A stretch of DNA of 64,000 nucleotides from JAOPZW01 sp963803375 (GTDB lineage: Bacteria; Actinomycetota; Thermoleophilia; Solirubrobacterales; Solirubrobacteraceae), in contig CAWDMB010000014.1 in assembly GCA_963803375.1 (NCBI GenBank), positions 287,082 to 351,081 of the forward strand, written 5' to 3'. Each line of letters starts with the position of its first letter. Within the stretch, counting starts at the first letter, position 1. The notes below the pieces were generated by a model that saw only the letters and a list, made by a program, of their open reading frames with translations, ran no database searches and had not been told where the DNA came from. Below, piece after piece: positions 17,143 to 26,323 of this stretch. A program made the translations under genes and the position numbers.

Positions 17143-17358
17143 AGCGGCCCGGCGTGGGACTCGAGGTGGCGCCGCTCGGGGACGCTGAGCGTGCGGCGCG
17201 GCCACGCGGTAGAAGGCCCAGCACGCATCGTGGGTGAAGCAGACGGGCGACACGCGCGCGCTGCCGTGGGCTGGCTGGTGGTCAGCGCTTGTAGCGGTTG
17301 GCGTCGATGATCGCCGCGACTCTTGCTGCGGGCTCGTCGTTGCCGGCTGCGTGTGGCT

Positions 17359-17946
17359 TCACGACGCGCGCTTGATGCGGTAGCGAAGGTGCGTGGCGCT
17401 CGGCGCCGATACCAGGTCGGCGAGTTCGAGCTCGATGTGCGCCGGCAGGGTGTCGGTGAGCCGGGTTCCGGCGCCGAACAGGACCGGCACGAGGTGGATC
17501 GAGAGCTCGTCGACGAGACCCGCTCGCAGGAACTGGTTGCCGACGGCGGGGCCGCCCATGATGGTCACGTTCTTGCCGTTGGCGGCCGCTTGTGCCTGCC
17601 CGAGTGCGTCCTCGATGCCGGTCGTGACGAAGACGTAGACGCCTCCGGCGGGAGCATCGGAGGGCGCGGCGCGGGTGAGCACGAAGACGGGCAGCCGCGC
17701 CGGGCCAGTCGGTCCGTCGGCCTGCCACCAGGCGAGCGAGTCGTCGTAGGTGACCCGGCCGCAGATCACCGCGCCGGTGCCGGCGATGCCGCGGCTGAGC
17801 ACGTCGCGGCCGGCCGCATCGTCATCGTTCATCGCCCAGGCGTGCAGCGCCTCGCCGCCGTCGCCCAGCGGCTCCTCGGGCCGCGGGTTCGCGGCCCTGA
17901 CATACCCATCGAGGGACATGCTCATGTCGAAGCTCACAGAGCTCAC
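17359..17946 (-). CDS. RibD C-terminal/dihydrofolate-reductase-like protein
   Basis: A 195-residue NADPH-binding reductase fold of the YyaP/YwjB type. The N-terminal FDMSMSLDGYVRAANP, central GTGAVICGRVTYDDS, the glycine loop VTIMGGPAVGNQFL near 128-141 and the DELSIHLVPVLFGAGTRL block near 147-164 are characteristic. Members resemble the reductase half of RibD and DHFR but usually have unknown substrates. ATG 17946 begins a typical MSSVSFDMSMSLDGY start. It is convergent with the acyl-CoA dehydrogenase, about 216 bases away, with no clear partner gene. Confidence 0.8.
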   Translation of the reverse strand: MSSVSFDMSMSLDGYVRAANPRPEEPLGDGGEALHAWAMNDDDAAGRDVLSRGIAGTGAVICGRVTYDDSLAWWQADGPTGPARLPVFVLTRAAPSDAPAGGVYVFVTTGIEDALGQAQAAANGKNVTIMGGPAVGNQFLRAGLVDELSIHLVPVLFGAGTRLTDTLPAHIELELADLVSAPSATHLRYRIKRAS

Positions 17947-18249
17947 GATTTCCCTCCCTGTGTCGAGTGCTGGTTGCCGGCGAAACTCGCGGTCGGTCGA
18001 TCGCGGCGTCGAGGTGGGCTGCGTTCCTGGTTCGTCGAGCCAGGCCGTGTCGAAGCGGGGCGGCGTGGGTTCCTACTCGCACGTCGAACGAGGCCGGACG
18101 AAATCGACGCGCCCGCAAGATTGCCCTGCGCGTGTCCGGAGACCGACCACGCTGGCTTGCCCGCTGCTGACGCCCCGTTCGGTGGAGACGACAAGCTCGA
18201 TCTATGGCGCTCGGGCGCGCGACTGCCCGGCTGCTGCAGAGAGCAAGCC
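17947..18249. other. Intergenic stretch, no gene recognised
   Basis: About 300 bases between two minus-strand genes. A 67-codon plus-strand ORF is present, but its Arg-rich translation matches nothing and its codon pattern is not convincing. It probably includes the promoter of the RibD-like gene. Confidence 0.45.
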
Positions 18250-18477
18250 CTACTCGTACGGCTCGCGCGGCGCGCGGAACTCCGACTGGAAGTCCATCGG
18301 CTGGTTCAGCAGGACCTCCTCGGCCATGTGCTCGCGCTCCGCATCGACCTTCTCCTGCCTCGGGTTGTCGCGCCGCATGAGGCTGTAGATCCCGCCGAGG
18401 ACGAGGATCAGGAGGACCGCGGCGAGGAGGGCGAGCCAGCCGGCGCCGAGGGCCACGGGAGGAGCGAGGGTGGGCAT
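18250..18477 (-). CDS. Small single-pass membrane protein
   Basis: A 75-residue protein with one hydrophobic helix (residues ~10-32, LGAGWLALLAAVLLILVLGG) followed by a charged cytoplasmic tail with NPRQEKVDAEREHM and PMDFQSEFRAPREPYE. The orientation is probably N-out by the positive-inside rule. No family is recognised. It is divergent from the HerA-like ATPase with about 60 bases between them, so the two may share a promoter region. The codon pattern is strongly GC3-biased, supporting real coding. Confidence 0.65.
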   Translation of the reverse strand: MPTLAPPVALGAGWLALLAAVLLILVLGGIYSLMRRDNPRQEKVDAEREHMAEEVLLNQPMDFQSEFRAPREPYE

Positions 18478-18538
18478 GGACCGAGCCTATGCCGCCGAGC
18501 GCCGGCGTGCCAGCTATCTGCGATAGCGTCGCGCCGCC

Positions 18539-20079
18539 GTGGCCGATTTCGCCAAGACCATCGCCGAGGGCTACGCCGTCGAGGGGCCGGCCATCGACCT
18601 CGGCCGCGGCGTCTTCGAGGGCGAGATCGTCCGGGAGGCGACGGTCCGGATCCCGCTGGCCATGATGAACCGCCACGGGCTCATCGCGGGGGCTACCGGG
18701 ACGGGCAAGACCCGGACGCTGCAGGGCCTGGCCGAGCAGCTCTCGGCCAACGGCGTGCCCTGCCTCGTGGCCGACATCAAGGGCGACCTCTCGGGGCTCT
18801 CGACGCCCGGCGAGTCCGGCGGGGCGGCCGAGAAGCGCGCGGGCCAGCTCGGGATGCCGTTCGCGCCGACGGGCTTCCCGGTCGAGTACCTCGCGCTCGG
18901 CGGCCTGGGCCCCGGCGTGCCGGTGCGCGCGACGGTCAGCGACTTCGGGCCGCAGCTGCTCGCGAAGATCCTCCACGCCAACGAGACGCAGGAGCAGAGC
19001 CTGCAGCTCGTCTACCACTACGCCGACACGAAGGCGCTGCCGCTGCTGGACCTCGCCGACCTGCGCGCGCTGCTGACGTTCCTGGACTCCGACGCGGGCC
19101 AGGCCGAGCTGCAGGGCATCGGGGGCCTCAGCTCGCAGACCGTCGGCGTGCTCCTGCGCACCCTCGTCGGCCTGGAGACCGGCGGCGGCAACGAGCTCTT
19201 CGGCGAGCCCCAGCTCGACATCGCCGACCTCATGCGCGTCGCGCCCGACGGGCGCGGCGTGATCTCGTGCCTCGAGCTCCCCGCCGTCCAGGACAAGCCC
19301 GAGCTGTTCTCGACCGCGCTCATGTGGCTGCTGGCCGAGCTCTTCGAGACGTTGCCCGAGGCCGGCGACCTCCCCAAGCCGAAGCTCGCGTTCTTCTTCG
19401 ACGAGGCCCACCTGCTCTTCAACGACGCAACGAAGGCGTTCGTCGAGCAGGTCGTGCAGACCGTGCGCCTCATCCGCTCCAAGGGCGTCGGCGTCTTCTT
19501 CATCACCCAGACGCCCAAGGACCTGCCCGCCGACGTCCTCGGGCAGCTCGGCAACCGCGTCCAGCACGCCCTGCGCGCCTTCACGCCCGAGGACGCCAAG
19601 GCGCTGAAAGCGACGGTCGGCACGTTCCCGCGCTCGGACTTCTACGACCTCGAGGAGCTGCTGCCCAAGCTCGGCATCGGCGAGGCCGTCGTCACCGTCC
19701 TTGACGAGGACGGCGTCCCGACGCCGGTCGTCGACACGAAGCTTGCCGCGCCGTCCGCCTCGATGGGCTCTGCCGCCGACGTCGACGGCGCCGCGAAGGC
19801 CTCGCCGCTGTGGCGAAGTACGGCACCCGCATCGACAGCCAGAGCACGCGCGAGCTGCTCGCCGCGCGCCTGGAGCCCGCGCCCGAGCCGGTGCCGGTGC
19901 CGGCGCCCGAGGAGCCCGCGCACGTCCCGCCGCCCAAGCAGCGCAAGAAGACGGGCGCGAGCGACGCGATGGCCGGCGGCCTCGAGAGCCTCGGCGGCTT
20001 CCTCGGCTCGCGTCAGGGCCAGCGGCTGCAGAAGCACGTCCTGCGCGGCGTCTTCGGGATGCTGCGCAAGAAGCTGTGA
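18539..20079 (+). CDS. HerA-like (DUF853) ATPase with a one-base frameshift
   Basis: A DUF853 helicase-HerA-like P-loop ATPase, ~513 residues once the frame is repaired. Walker A is GATGTGKTRTLQ near 57-68, followed by CLVADIKGDLSGL near 79-91; Walker B is LAFFFDEAHLLFND near 283-296, and FFITQTPKDLP near 322 is the sensor region. The reading frame breaks at about 19810: the family sequence KASPLLAKYGTR would need one more C in the CTG-CTG stretch there. The correct C-terminus (AKYGTRIDSQSTRELLAARL to GMLRKKL, stop 20079) is in another frame, while the unshifted frame runs on to 20125 as nonsense. Either a real mutation or a sequencing error. GTG start. Confidence 0.8.
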
Positions 20080-20262
20080 CGGCGGGGAAGCCCTTCCGAC
20101 GAGATCCTGCCGAGGTCCTTCTTAGCTTCCACGGCACCGTCCGGGAACCCCCCTCGCCGGCCCAGTGTGGCAGCTGCCGGGGCGCCTCGACGAGGCCTGA
20201 CCGCCCGGTCGATCACTAGGATCGCCGGCCCTCACCGAAGGCGAGCGAGCAAGGAGCACGGC

Positions 20263-20508
20263 ATGGGCGTTCTCGACGGCAGGATGGCGATCGTCACCGG
20301 CAGCGCGCGCGGCATCGGCCGGGCCACGACCGGGCTGCCGGCCGAGCACGGCGCGTGCTCGCCGTGCAGCGACCACGTCGACGGCCGGGTACCGCACGTC
20401 ACCGGCGGGCAGATCACGCGAATGCTGAGCCGACCGGAGCCGCGACTTCACGCGATCCGTCGGGTTCGTGCGGTGTCATCCGTCCCGTGCCAGGAGCCCC
20501 GCCCGTGA
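20263..20508 (+). pseudogene. Internally deleted short-chain dehydrogenase relic
   Basis: An 81-codon ORF with a good GGAG upstream starts MGVLDGRMAIVTGSARGIGRAT, the cofactor-binding N-terminus of SDR enzymes (TGxxxGIG). After ~30 residues it jumps to DHVDGRVPHVTGGQITRM, which resembles an SDR C-terminus (..VTGQ...GG). The YxxxK catalytic region and ~180 residues are missing, so it cannot be an active enzyme. Its TGA overlaps the GTG of the next gene by 4 bp, so it may still serve translational coupling. Confidence 0.55.
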
Positions 20509-21044
20509 TCAAGCGCCCCGCCCTTGCCGTCGTGCTCGCCCTCGCCGCCCCCCTGCTCGTCGCGGCACCGGCGGGCGCGGCCTTCTTCCCGCAGGTGTCG
20601 GTGCGGGCCTCGACCGCCGGCGGCGCCTTCACCGGCACGCTCAGCCTCGACCGCTTCGAGGTCCAGGGGACGGGCCTCGCGGCGATCGGCTCGCTCACCG
20701 GGACGCTGAAGGATCGCCGCTATCCCGGCCCGCGGCGCCTCCGGTTCGGGACGTTCTCGTTCCCGGCGATCGTCGGGCCCGTCCCCGGGCAGACCGACTG
20801 CGCGCGGCTCGGAATCGGGCTGCAGGGCCGCACAGTGCGCCTCTTCGGCCTGCGGGCGACGTTCCCCGCACGCGGACTGTCGCTGCGCCCGCGCGCGCGC
20901 TCGCCGCGCGCCTACCGCCCGCTGTTGTGCGGGATCTCGCAGGCGAGCGCGGCCAAGGTCGCGCTGCCGATCCAGGCCTACCTCCTGACGGGGCTCGTGG
21001 ACAGCTTCCCGGCGCCGTCCGCCTCGACCCCGGCGCGGACGTAG
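20505..21044 (+). CDS. Secreted protein of unknown function
   Basis: A 179-residue exported protein. GTG 20505 has AGGAG about eight bases upstream and gives a clear Sec signal (IKRPALAVVLALAAPLLVAAPAGAA). The mature part has alternating hydrophobic and small residues (VSVRASTAGGAFTGTLSLDRFEVQGTGLAAIGSLTGTL) suggesting a beta-rich domain, and two Cys (near 86 and 144) that could form a disulfide outside the cell. No family is recognised. Its TAG shares its G with the GTG of the GH2 glycosidase, so the two are translationally coupled and probably act together. Confidence 0.6.
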   Translation: MIKRPALAVVLALAAPLLVAAPAGAAFFPQVSVRASTAGGAFTGTLSLDRFEVQGTGLAAIGSLTGTLKDRRYPGPRRLRFGTFSFPAIVGPVPGQTDCARLGIGLQGRTVRLFGLRATFPARGLSLRPRARSPRAYRPLLCGISQASAAKVALPIQAYLLTGLVDSFPAPSASTPART

Positions 21045-22912
21045 TGCGGATCCTCGCGCTCGGCCTGCTCGCCGCCGCCGTGCTCGCCGCGCCGGCGAGC
21101 GCCGCGGCCGCCGACCTCGTGGCGCCGGTCACCCGGGACGGGCCGGGCGGGCGCGCGGTCCTCGGCGGCAGCTGGCTGCTCAAGCGCGACCCCGGTGACC
21201 AGGGCCTCGCCGGCCACTGGGAGCGCTCCGGCTCGACCGCCGGCTGGACGCGGATCACGGTCCCGCACGCCTACAACACCGACGACCGCAGCTCGAACAG
21301 CTTCATCGGCGCGCCGGCCTGGTACCGGACCAACTTCCGTCTGCCGAGCGCCGCTGCCGACGCCGTCTGGCGACTGCACTTCTACGCGGTCAACTACCGC
21401 GCGAAGGTGTGGCTCAACGGCAAGCTCGTCGGCGAGCACGCGGGCGGCTTCGAGCCGTTCGAGCTCCCGCTGCGCGACGTGAATCGAACGGGGACCAACC
21501 GACTCGTCGTGCGCGTCGACAACCGCCGCCTGCCGACCGACTTCCCGCCCTCGGTCTTCACGAACGACGACGTGCCCGAGGGCGGCTGGTGGAACTATGG
21601 CGGCATCGTGCGCGAGGTCGAGCTGCGGCGGGTCGACCGGCTCGAGTTCGCGCGCGTATCCGTGCGCGCGCAACCGACCTGCGCCGGCTGTCCGGCCGTC
21701 GTCAACGTCAAGGCGACGCTGCGCAACGTCACCCGCGAGCGCCAGCGCGCGCGCCTGGCGGGGACGTTCGGCGGCGTCGCCGTGCGTTTCGGATCGGTCG
21801 CGCTCGCGCCGGGGCGCGCCAGGACGCTGCGCGCCCGCCGGCTCAGGGTCCCCTCGCCGCGGCTGTGGTCGCCCGCCGACCCCTACCTCTATCCCGTGTC
21901 GCTCAGCGCGTCGGCGAGCGCCGGCGGCCGGCGCGCGGCGGTCGTCGGCCGCTACTCGCTGCAGTCCGGCATCCGCTCGATCGTCGTCGGCGGCGACGGC
22001 CGGCTGCGCCTCAACGGCGCGCCGGTCGATCTTCGCGGCGTCGCGCTGCACGAGGATCTGCCCGGCAAGGGCCCGGCGCTGACCGGCGCCGACCGCCTCG
22101 CGCTCGTGGGCTCGATCAAGGACGTCGGGGCGACGCTCGTGCGCTCGCACTACCCGCTGCACCCGGCGATGCAGGAGCTCGCCGACCGCACCGGCCTGCT
22201 GGTCTGGTCCGAGGTGCCGGTCTACCGCATGTCGACGCGCTACCTGCGCAGTCGCGCGGTGCGCTCCGCGGCGGTCGAGGCCGTGCGCCAGGACGTGCTG
22301 GCCAACGAGAACCACCCCTCGGTCATCGTCTGGTCGATCGCCAACGAGCTCGACGCCAAGCTGCCCGCGGAGATCCGCTCCTACATCGGCCAGGCGGCGG
22401 CCGCCGTGCGCAAGCTCGACCGCTCGCGGCCGGTGGGCATGGCCTTCTTCGGGCATCCGACGCTCGCCTGCCGGCCGGGGCTCGAGCCGCTCGACGTCCT
22501 CGGCGTCAACGACTACTTCGGCTGGTACGGCGGCGACGTCAGCTCGCGCGACGCGCTCTCGCCGTACCTCGACCAGATGCGCGCCTGCCATCCGCGCCAG
22601 GCGATGATGGTCACGGAGTTCGGGGCCGAGGCCAACCGCGACGGCCTCGTGACCGAGAAGGGCACGTACGCCTTCCAGCAGGACTTCGTGCGCTTCCAGC
22701 TCGGCGTCTTCGGGCTCAAGCCGTGGCTGAGCGGCGCGATCTACTGGACGCTGCGCGAGTTCTACATCACGCCGACCTGGGCGGGCGGCAACCCGAGGCC
22801 CACGCCGCCGCTGCACCAGAAGGGCCTCATCAGCTATGCCGGCGCGCCCAAGCCCGCCTACGCCGACGTCCAGGCGTCCTACCGCGCGACGCCGCAGCTC
22901 TCGCTGCCCTAG
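21044..22912 (+). CDS. Secreted glycoside hydrolase family 2 (beta-galactosidase/glucuronidase type)
   Basis: A 622-residue exported retaining glycosidase. After a Sec signal (residues 1-21) come a jelly-roll sugar-binding domain (WRLHFYAVNYRAKVWLNGKLVGEHAGGFEPFE), an immunoglobulin-like domain and a TIM barrel. The acid/base Glu is in VIVWSIANELD and the nucleophile Glu in AMMVTEFGAEA. DVGATLVRSHYPLHPAMQELADRTGLLVWSEVP is typical GH2. Whether it cuts beta-galactosides, glucuronides or mannosides is not decidable here. GTG 21044 overlaps the stop of the upstream secreted protein by one base. Confidence 0.88.
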   Translation: MRILALGLLAAAVLAAPASAAAADLVAPVTRDGPGGRAVLGGSWLLKRDPGDQGLAGHWERSGSTAGWTRITVPHAYNTDDRSSNSFIGAPAWYRTNFRLPSAAADAVWRLHFYAVNYRAKVWLNGKLVGEHAGGFEPFELPLRDVNRTGTNRLVVRVDNRRLPTDFPPSVFTNDDVPEGGWWNYGGIVREVELRRVDRLEFARVSVRAQPTCAGCPAVVNVKATLRNVTRERQRARLAGTFGGVAVRFGSVALAPGRARTLRARRLRVPSPRLWSPADPYLYPVSLSASASAGGRRAAVVGRYSLQSGIRSIVVGGDGRLRLNGAPVDLRGVALHEDLPGKGPALTGADRLALVGSIKDVGATLVRSHYPLHPAMQELADRTGLLVWSEVPVYRMSTRYLRSRAVRSAAVEAVRQDVLANENHPSVIVWSIANELDAKLPAEIRSYIGQAAAAVRKLDRSRPVGMAFFGHPTLACRPGLEPLDVLGVNDYFGWYGGDVSSRDALSPYLDQMRACHPRQAMMVTEFGAEANRDGLVTEKGTYAFQQDFVRFQLGVFGLKPWLSGAIYWTLREFYITPTWAGGNPRPTPPLHQKGLISYAGAPKPAYADVQASYRATPQLSLP

Positions 22913-22924
22913 GCGGCCCGAGCC

Positions 22925-23375
22925 GTGCCCGCGATCGCGACCGTCGGCGAGGCCGACCTGCCCGAGCTCCTGCCGCTCCTGCGGGCCTACCTCGACTTCT
23001 ACGAGGTGACGCCCGCCGACGAGGACGTCCTCGCGCTGTGCCGGGCCCTGATCGCCGATCCCGATGCCGAGGGCCTCCAGCTCCTCGCCCGCGACGACGA
23101 CGGCGCCGCGGTCGGCTTCGCGACGGTCTTCTGGTCGTGGTCGACGACGCAGGCGCAGCGCATCGGGGTCATGAACGACCTCTACGTCGCGCCCGTGGCG
23201 CGCGGGTCGCGTCTCGCCGACGCGCTCATCGCCGCGTGGCCTAGAGCGCTGCCGGGCGCGCGGCGCTCGGCGCCTGGCCTGGCAGACGGCGCTCGACAAC
23301 GTCCGCGCCCAAGCGGTCTACGACCGCGTCGGGGCCGAGCGCTCGCGCTGGCTGGATTACGATCTGCGGGCATGA
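22925..23375 (+). pseudogene. GNAT acetyltransferase, frameshifted
   Basis: Residues 1-105 are a GNAT N-acetyltransferase start with acceptor-site strands and VMNDLYVAPVARGSRLADALI, the acetyl-CoA-binding strand-helix. Near 23240 the frame breaks; the expected end, RARGARRLAWQTALDNVRAQAVYDRVGAE.., lies in another frame and stops at 23375. The restored gene would be 150 residues and would overlap the cupin ATG by 4 bp. The break instead puts the N-terminal half in frame with the cupin, giving one continuous 272-codon ORF (22925-23743). A one-base insertion or a two-base loss, or a sequencing error. Confidence 0.7.
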
Positions 23376-23743
23376 GGCTCGTCAAGCCCGGGCCCGACCG
23401 CGAGACCCCGCGCGGCATCGTCGGCGGCTCGGAGATCGCGGCGGCCACCACGGGCGCCCACAACATCTACATGGGCAAGTTCCGCGTCCCGGCCGGGGCG
23501 CGCTCGCGGCCGCACTATCACGCCAACTGCGAGAGCGCCCTCTACATGCTCTCCGGGCACATCGCGATCCGCTGGGGCGAGCGTCTCCAGCAGGCGCTCG
23601 AGGTCGAGCCGGGTGATCTGCTCTACGTGCCCCCGCGCGAGACGCACGTCGTCGAGAACCTCTCCGACGCCGAGGCGGCCGAGTATGTGGTCGCGCGCGA
23701 CTCGCCGACCGAGGACTCCGTGGAGGTGCCCTGGGCGGAGTAG
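23372..23743 (+). CDS. Cupin-domain protein
   Basis: A 123-residue single-cupin beta-barrel. The metal-binding motif 1 is PHYHANCESALYMLSG (H-x-H...E) and motif 2 is PGDLLYVPPRETHVVEN, so a divalent metal site is likely. Small cupins of this type act as isomerases, dioxygenases or sensors; the function here is unknown. ATG 23372 overlaps the intended GNAT stop by 4 bp, implying a two-gene unit now disturbed by a frameshift upstream. Confidence 0.8.
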   Translation: MRLVKPGPDRETPRGIVGGSEIAAATTGAHNIYMGKFRVPAGARSRPHYHANCESALYMLSGHIAIRWGERLQQALEVEPGDLLYVPPRETHVVENLSDAEAAEYVVARDSPTEDSVEVPWAE

Positions 23744-23966
23744 CGCCTGGTCAGCGAGCCGCCCCGAGCGCGAACGCGCAGCCGGTCACGTGGTCGCCGG
23801 CCGGCGAGGCGAGATCGCTGACCAGCAGCCCGACCGGTCGCGTGGTCGACGTCGCGGGCGGCGGCGCTCCGCGCGATCATCGACGCCGACGGCGAGCAAC
23901 CCGGCGCGCAGGACCGCTGGCATGCGCCCGGGCGCGTGCGGGACCGGGGTAGCCTGCGGAGTCGCG

Positions 23967-24866
23967 ATGGCCGTCTCGACCGTCCCCAAGCGCGCGGCCA
24001 TCCCGCTGGCGGGCGGCGCCGAGGGCGCCGGCGTCACCGTCACGCCGATGCGCGCCGGCGCGCTGCTGATGCCGCCGAGCTTCCTGCAGCGTCGCGGCGG
24101 GCCGGCCCGCACCGCGCGCGGGCTGGCGGCGCGGCGCTCGCGCTGGACCGAGGTACCGGTGCCGTGCTTCCTCGTCGAGCATCCCACCGTCGGGCCGGTG
24201 CTCGTCGACACCGGGCTGCCGGCCGCCGCCGCCGACGACCCGCGCGCGGCGTTCGGACGCCGCGGCGCGCTCGTGCTGCGCGCGCGGATGCAGGAGGACT
24301 GGGCGATGACCGCGCAGCTGGCGCAGCGCGGGCTCGAGCCGCTGGACGTCGAGGTCGTCGTCATGACGCACCTGCACTTCGACCACGTCGGCGCGGTCGC
24401 GGCGTTCCCGTCGGCCTCGTTCGTAGTCGACCAGGCCGAGTGGGACGCCGCGTCCTCCGGCGGGCTCGTCCAGGGCTACGTGCGCCGGCTCTTCGACCAC
24501 TCCTACGACTGGCGCGCGATCGACTTCACAGGTCGCAACGTCGAGTCGTTCGCGAGCTTCGGGCGCACCGTCGACCTCTTCGGCGACGGCAGCGTGCGGC
24601 TGCTCTCGACGCCCGGCCACACGCTCGGGCACATGAGCGTGCTGGTGCGCCTGGCCTCCGGGCGCGAGCTGCTGCTGACCGGCGACGCGGCCTACGCGCG
24701 GCGCTCGATCGACGAGCAGCTCGTGCCCCTGTTCGCGGCCGACGAGCACCTGTACCGCCGCTCGCTGCGCGAGATCCGCCGCTACGTCGAGCAGACGCCG
24801 AGCGCCGAGGTCATCTGCGGCCACGACGCCCACGGCTGGCCGGGCGTCCGCGAGCACTACGACTAG
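23967..24866 (+). CDS. Metallo-beta-lactamase-fold hydrolase, lactonase-like
   Basis: A 299-residue MBL-fold enzyme. The zinc motif THLHFDHVG (H-x-H-x-D-H) is near residue 134, the third-His region TPGHTLGHMSVLV near 214, the bridging Asp in LLTGDAAY near 236, and a C-terminal His in VICGHDAHGW. Layout and spacing resemble the N-acyl-homoserine-lactone lactonase (AiiA/AttM) branch, so lactone hydrolysis is plausible but not shown. ATG 23967 has GCGGAG six bases upstream. The 220 bases upstream hold no gene. It is convergent with the fatty acid hydroxylase. Confidence 0.8.
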   Translation: MAVSTVPKRAAIPLAGGAEGAGVTVTPMRAGALLMPPSFLQRRGGPARTARGLAARRSRWTEVPVPCFLVEHPTVGPVLVDTGLPAAAADDPRAAFGRRGALVLRARMQEDWAMTAQLAQRGLEPLDVEVVVMTHLHFDHVGAVAAFPSASFVVDQAEWDAASSGGLVQGYVRRLFDHSYDWRAIDFTGRNVESFASFGRTVDLFGDGSVRLLSTPGHTLGHMSVLVRLASGRELLLTGDAAYARRSIDEQLVPLFAADEHLYRRSLREIRRYVEQTPSAEVICGHDAHGWPGVREHYD

Positions 24867-24876
24867 CGCGCGAAGG

Positions 24877-25506
24877 TCAGGCGGCCGGGCGCCGCCGGCG
24901 CGGCGCCGTGCCGAAGACGTAGTCCCACACCGGCAGGCTCACGCCGTAGCCGCGCGTGTCGTCCTGGAAGTGATGGCGCATGTGCTGCTCGCGCAGCAGT
25001 CGCCCGAGGCGCGTGCGCGGCAGATGGTGGTGGAGGTGGTAGTGCGTCATGTCGTAGGACAGGTATCCGAACAGGAAGCCGGCGCCGAGCGCGAGGCCGG
25101 CATCGCCCCCGGCGAGGACGATCGCCCCCACGATGATCACCGCGAGCGGCACGCTGACCGACGGTGGCATGACGAGGCGCATCGGATCGTTGGGATGGTC
25201 GTGGTGGACGCCGTGGATGATGAAGTGCAGCCGTGCGCCGATCCCGTCCTCGGGCTCGAAGTGGAAGACGAGGCGGTGCATCCAGTACTCGAAGAGCGTC
25301 CACCCCGCCCAGCCGGCGACGAGCCAGAGCACCAGCGAGCCGAGCGCCAGGCGCGTGCCGGCCACGGCGGCGAGAGCGACGATCGCCGGCACGTAGAGGA
25401 TCAACGGCACACACGGATGCACGCGCGAGAGGCGGTCCAGAACCTCCGAGTCGAACATCCGTGGCGAGTCGCGGAGGGCTTCGGAGCGTGACGACGTCGT
25501 CTGCAT
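24877..25506 (-). CDS. Fatty acid hydroxylase superfamily membrane protein
   Basis: A 209-residue integral membrane di-iron enzyme. The histidine clusters HRLVFH, HGVHHDH, THYHLHHH and EQHMRHHF are complete and match the fatty acid 2-hydroxylase/sterol desaturase superfamily. Four hydrophobic segments are seen (residues ~34-56, 55-72, 117-133, 135-152). It should hydroxylate the acyl chain of a membrane lipid using oxygen. It lies downstream of an acyltransferase on the same strand with 13 bases between them, which suggests one operon for membrane lipid tailoring. Confidence 0.85.
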   Translation of the reverse strand: MQTTSSRSEALRDSPRMFDSEVLDRLSRVHPCVPLILYVPAIVALAAVAGTRLALGSLVLWLVAGWAGWTLFEYWMHRLVFHFEPEDGIGARLHFIIHGVHHDHPNDPMRLVMPPSVSVPLAVIIVGAIVLAGGDAGLALGAGFLFGYLSYDMTHYHLHHHLPRTRLGRLLREQHMRHHFQDDTRGYGVSLPVWDYVFGTAPRRRRPAA

Positions 25507-25519
25507 GCCCTGAAGCTTC

Positions 25520-26323
25520 TCAGACGCGCCCGCGAACGTGGAGCGGGTCGCCCGGTTCCCGCGGCCAGGCCGCGGCCCCGGCGCGCCCGTGGGCCTCCAG
25601 GTGCGCGTAGAGGCCGCGGATCTCGGCGAAGATCGCGTCGGCGACGGCCTGCTGCTGGTCGCGCGTGGGCGCGGGCACGCGCTCGTAGCGCAGCGGCTCG
25701 CCGTAGAGGATCGTCACCCGCGGGAAGCGCCCGCGCCGCCAGTTGCGCACCCGCGAGGAGCCGTGGACGGCCGCCGGCACGATCGTCGCCCCGGTCTGGA
25801 GCGCGAGCCGGCCGATGCCGGGCCGCGCCCGCTCGCCCAGCGCGCCGGTCCGCGACCGGCCACCCTCGCAGTACATGGCCACGCAGCCGCCGCGCTCGAG
25901 GATGACCTCGGCGGTCACGAACGCCTCCTCATCGCGGTGCCCCCGGCGCACGGGGAACACGCCGCCGTGGCTGAAGACGAACTGCATCGGGGGCTTGAAG
26001 AGCTGCGACTTGGCCATGTAGCGGATCTTGCGTCGCAGCGAGGAGCCGATGAAGAAGTGGTCGAGGAAGGAGAAGTGGTTCGGCGCGAGGATGACCGGCC
26101 CGCTCGCGGGAACCGCCTCGGGCCGGAACGTGCGCGTGCGGAAGAACGTCCACGCGTAGAGCGAGGTGGCGACCCGCACGACCTCGTAGATCCAGTTGGG
26201 GCGGCGCGTGCGCGAGCGCTCGTGGAAGGCCGCGAAGTGCTCGGCCGGGCGGGGGTCCTTGTAGACCTGCGCGCGGATCGGGGCGAGCTCCTGCGCTTCA
26301 CGCTCCTGCACGTCCTCGGCCAC
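25520..26323 (-). CDS. 1-acyl-glycerol-3-phosphate acyltransferase-like (PlsC family)
   Basis: A 267-residue acyltransferase that should acylate lysophosphatidate or a related lipid at the inner membrane face. The catalytic H(x)4D block is NHFSFLDHF near 81-89, the glycerol-phosphate-binding block is CEGGRSRTGALGE near 150-162, and GATIVPAAVHG is the fourth motif. The N-terminal ~55 residues are charged with a single hydrophobic patch. First gene of a two-gene unit with the fatty acid hydroxylase. The upstream gap probably carries the promoter. Confidence 0.85.
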   Translation of the reverse strand: MAEDVQEREAQELAPIRAQVYKDPRPAEHFAAFHERSRTRRPNWIYEVVRVATSLYAWTFFRTRTFRPEAVPASGPVILAPNHFSFLDHFFIGSSLRRKIRYMAKSQLFKPPMQFVFSHGGVFPVRRGHRDEEAFVTAEVILERGGCVAMYCEGGRSRTGALGERARPGIGRLALQTGATIVPAAVHGSSRVRNWRRGRFPRVTILYGEPLRYERVPAPTRDQQQAVADAIFAEIRGLYAHLEAHGRAGAAAWPREPGDPLHVRGRV

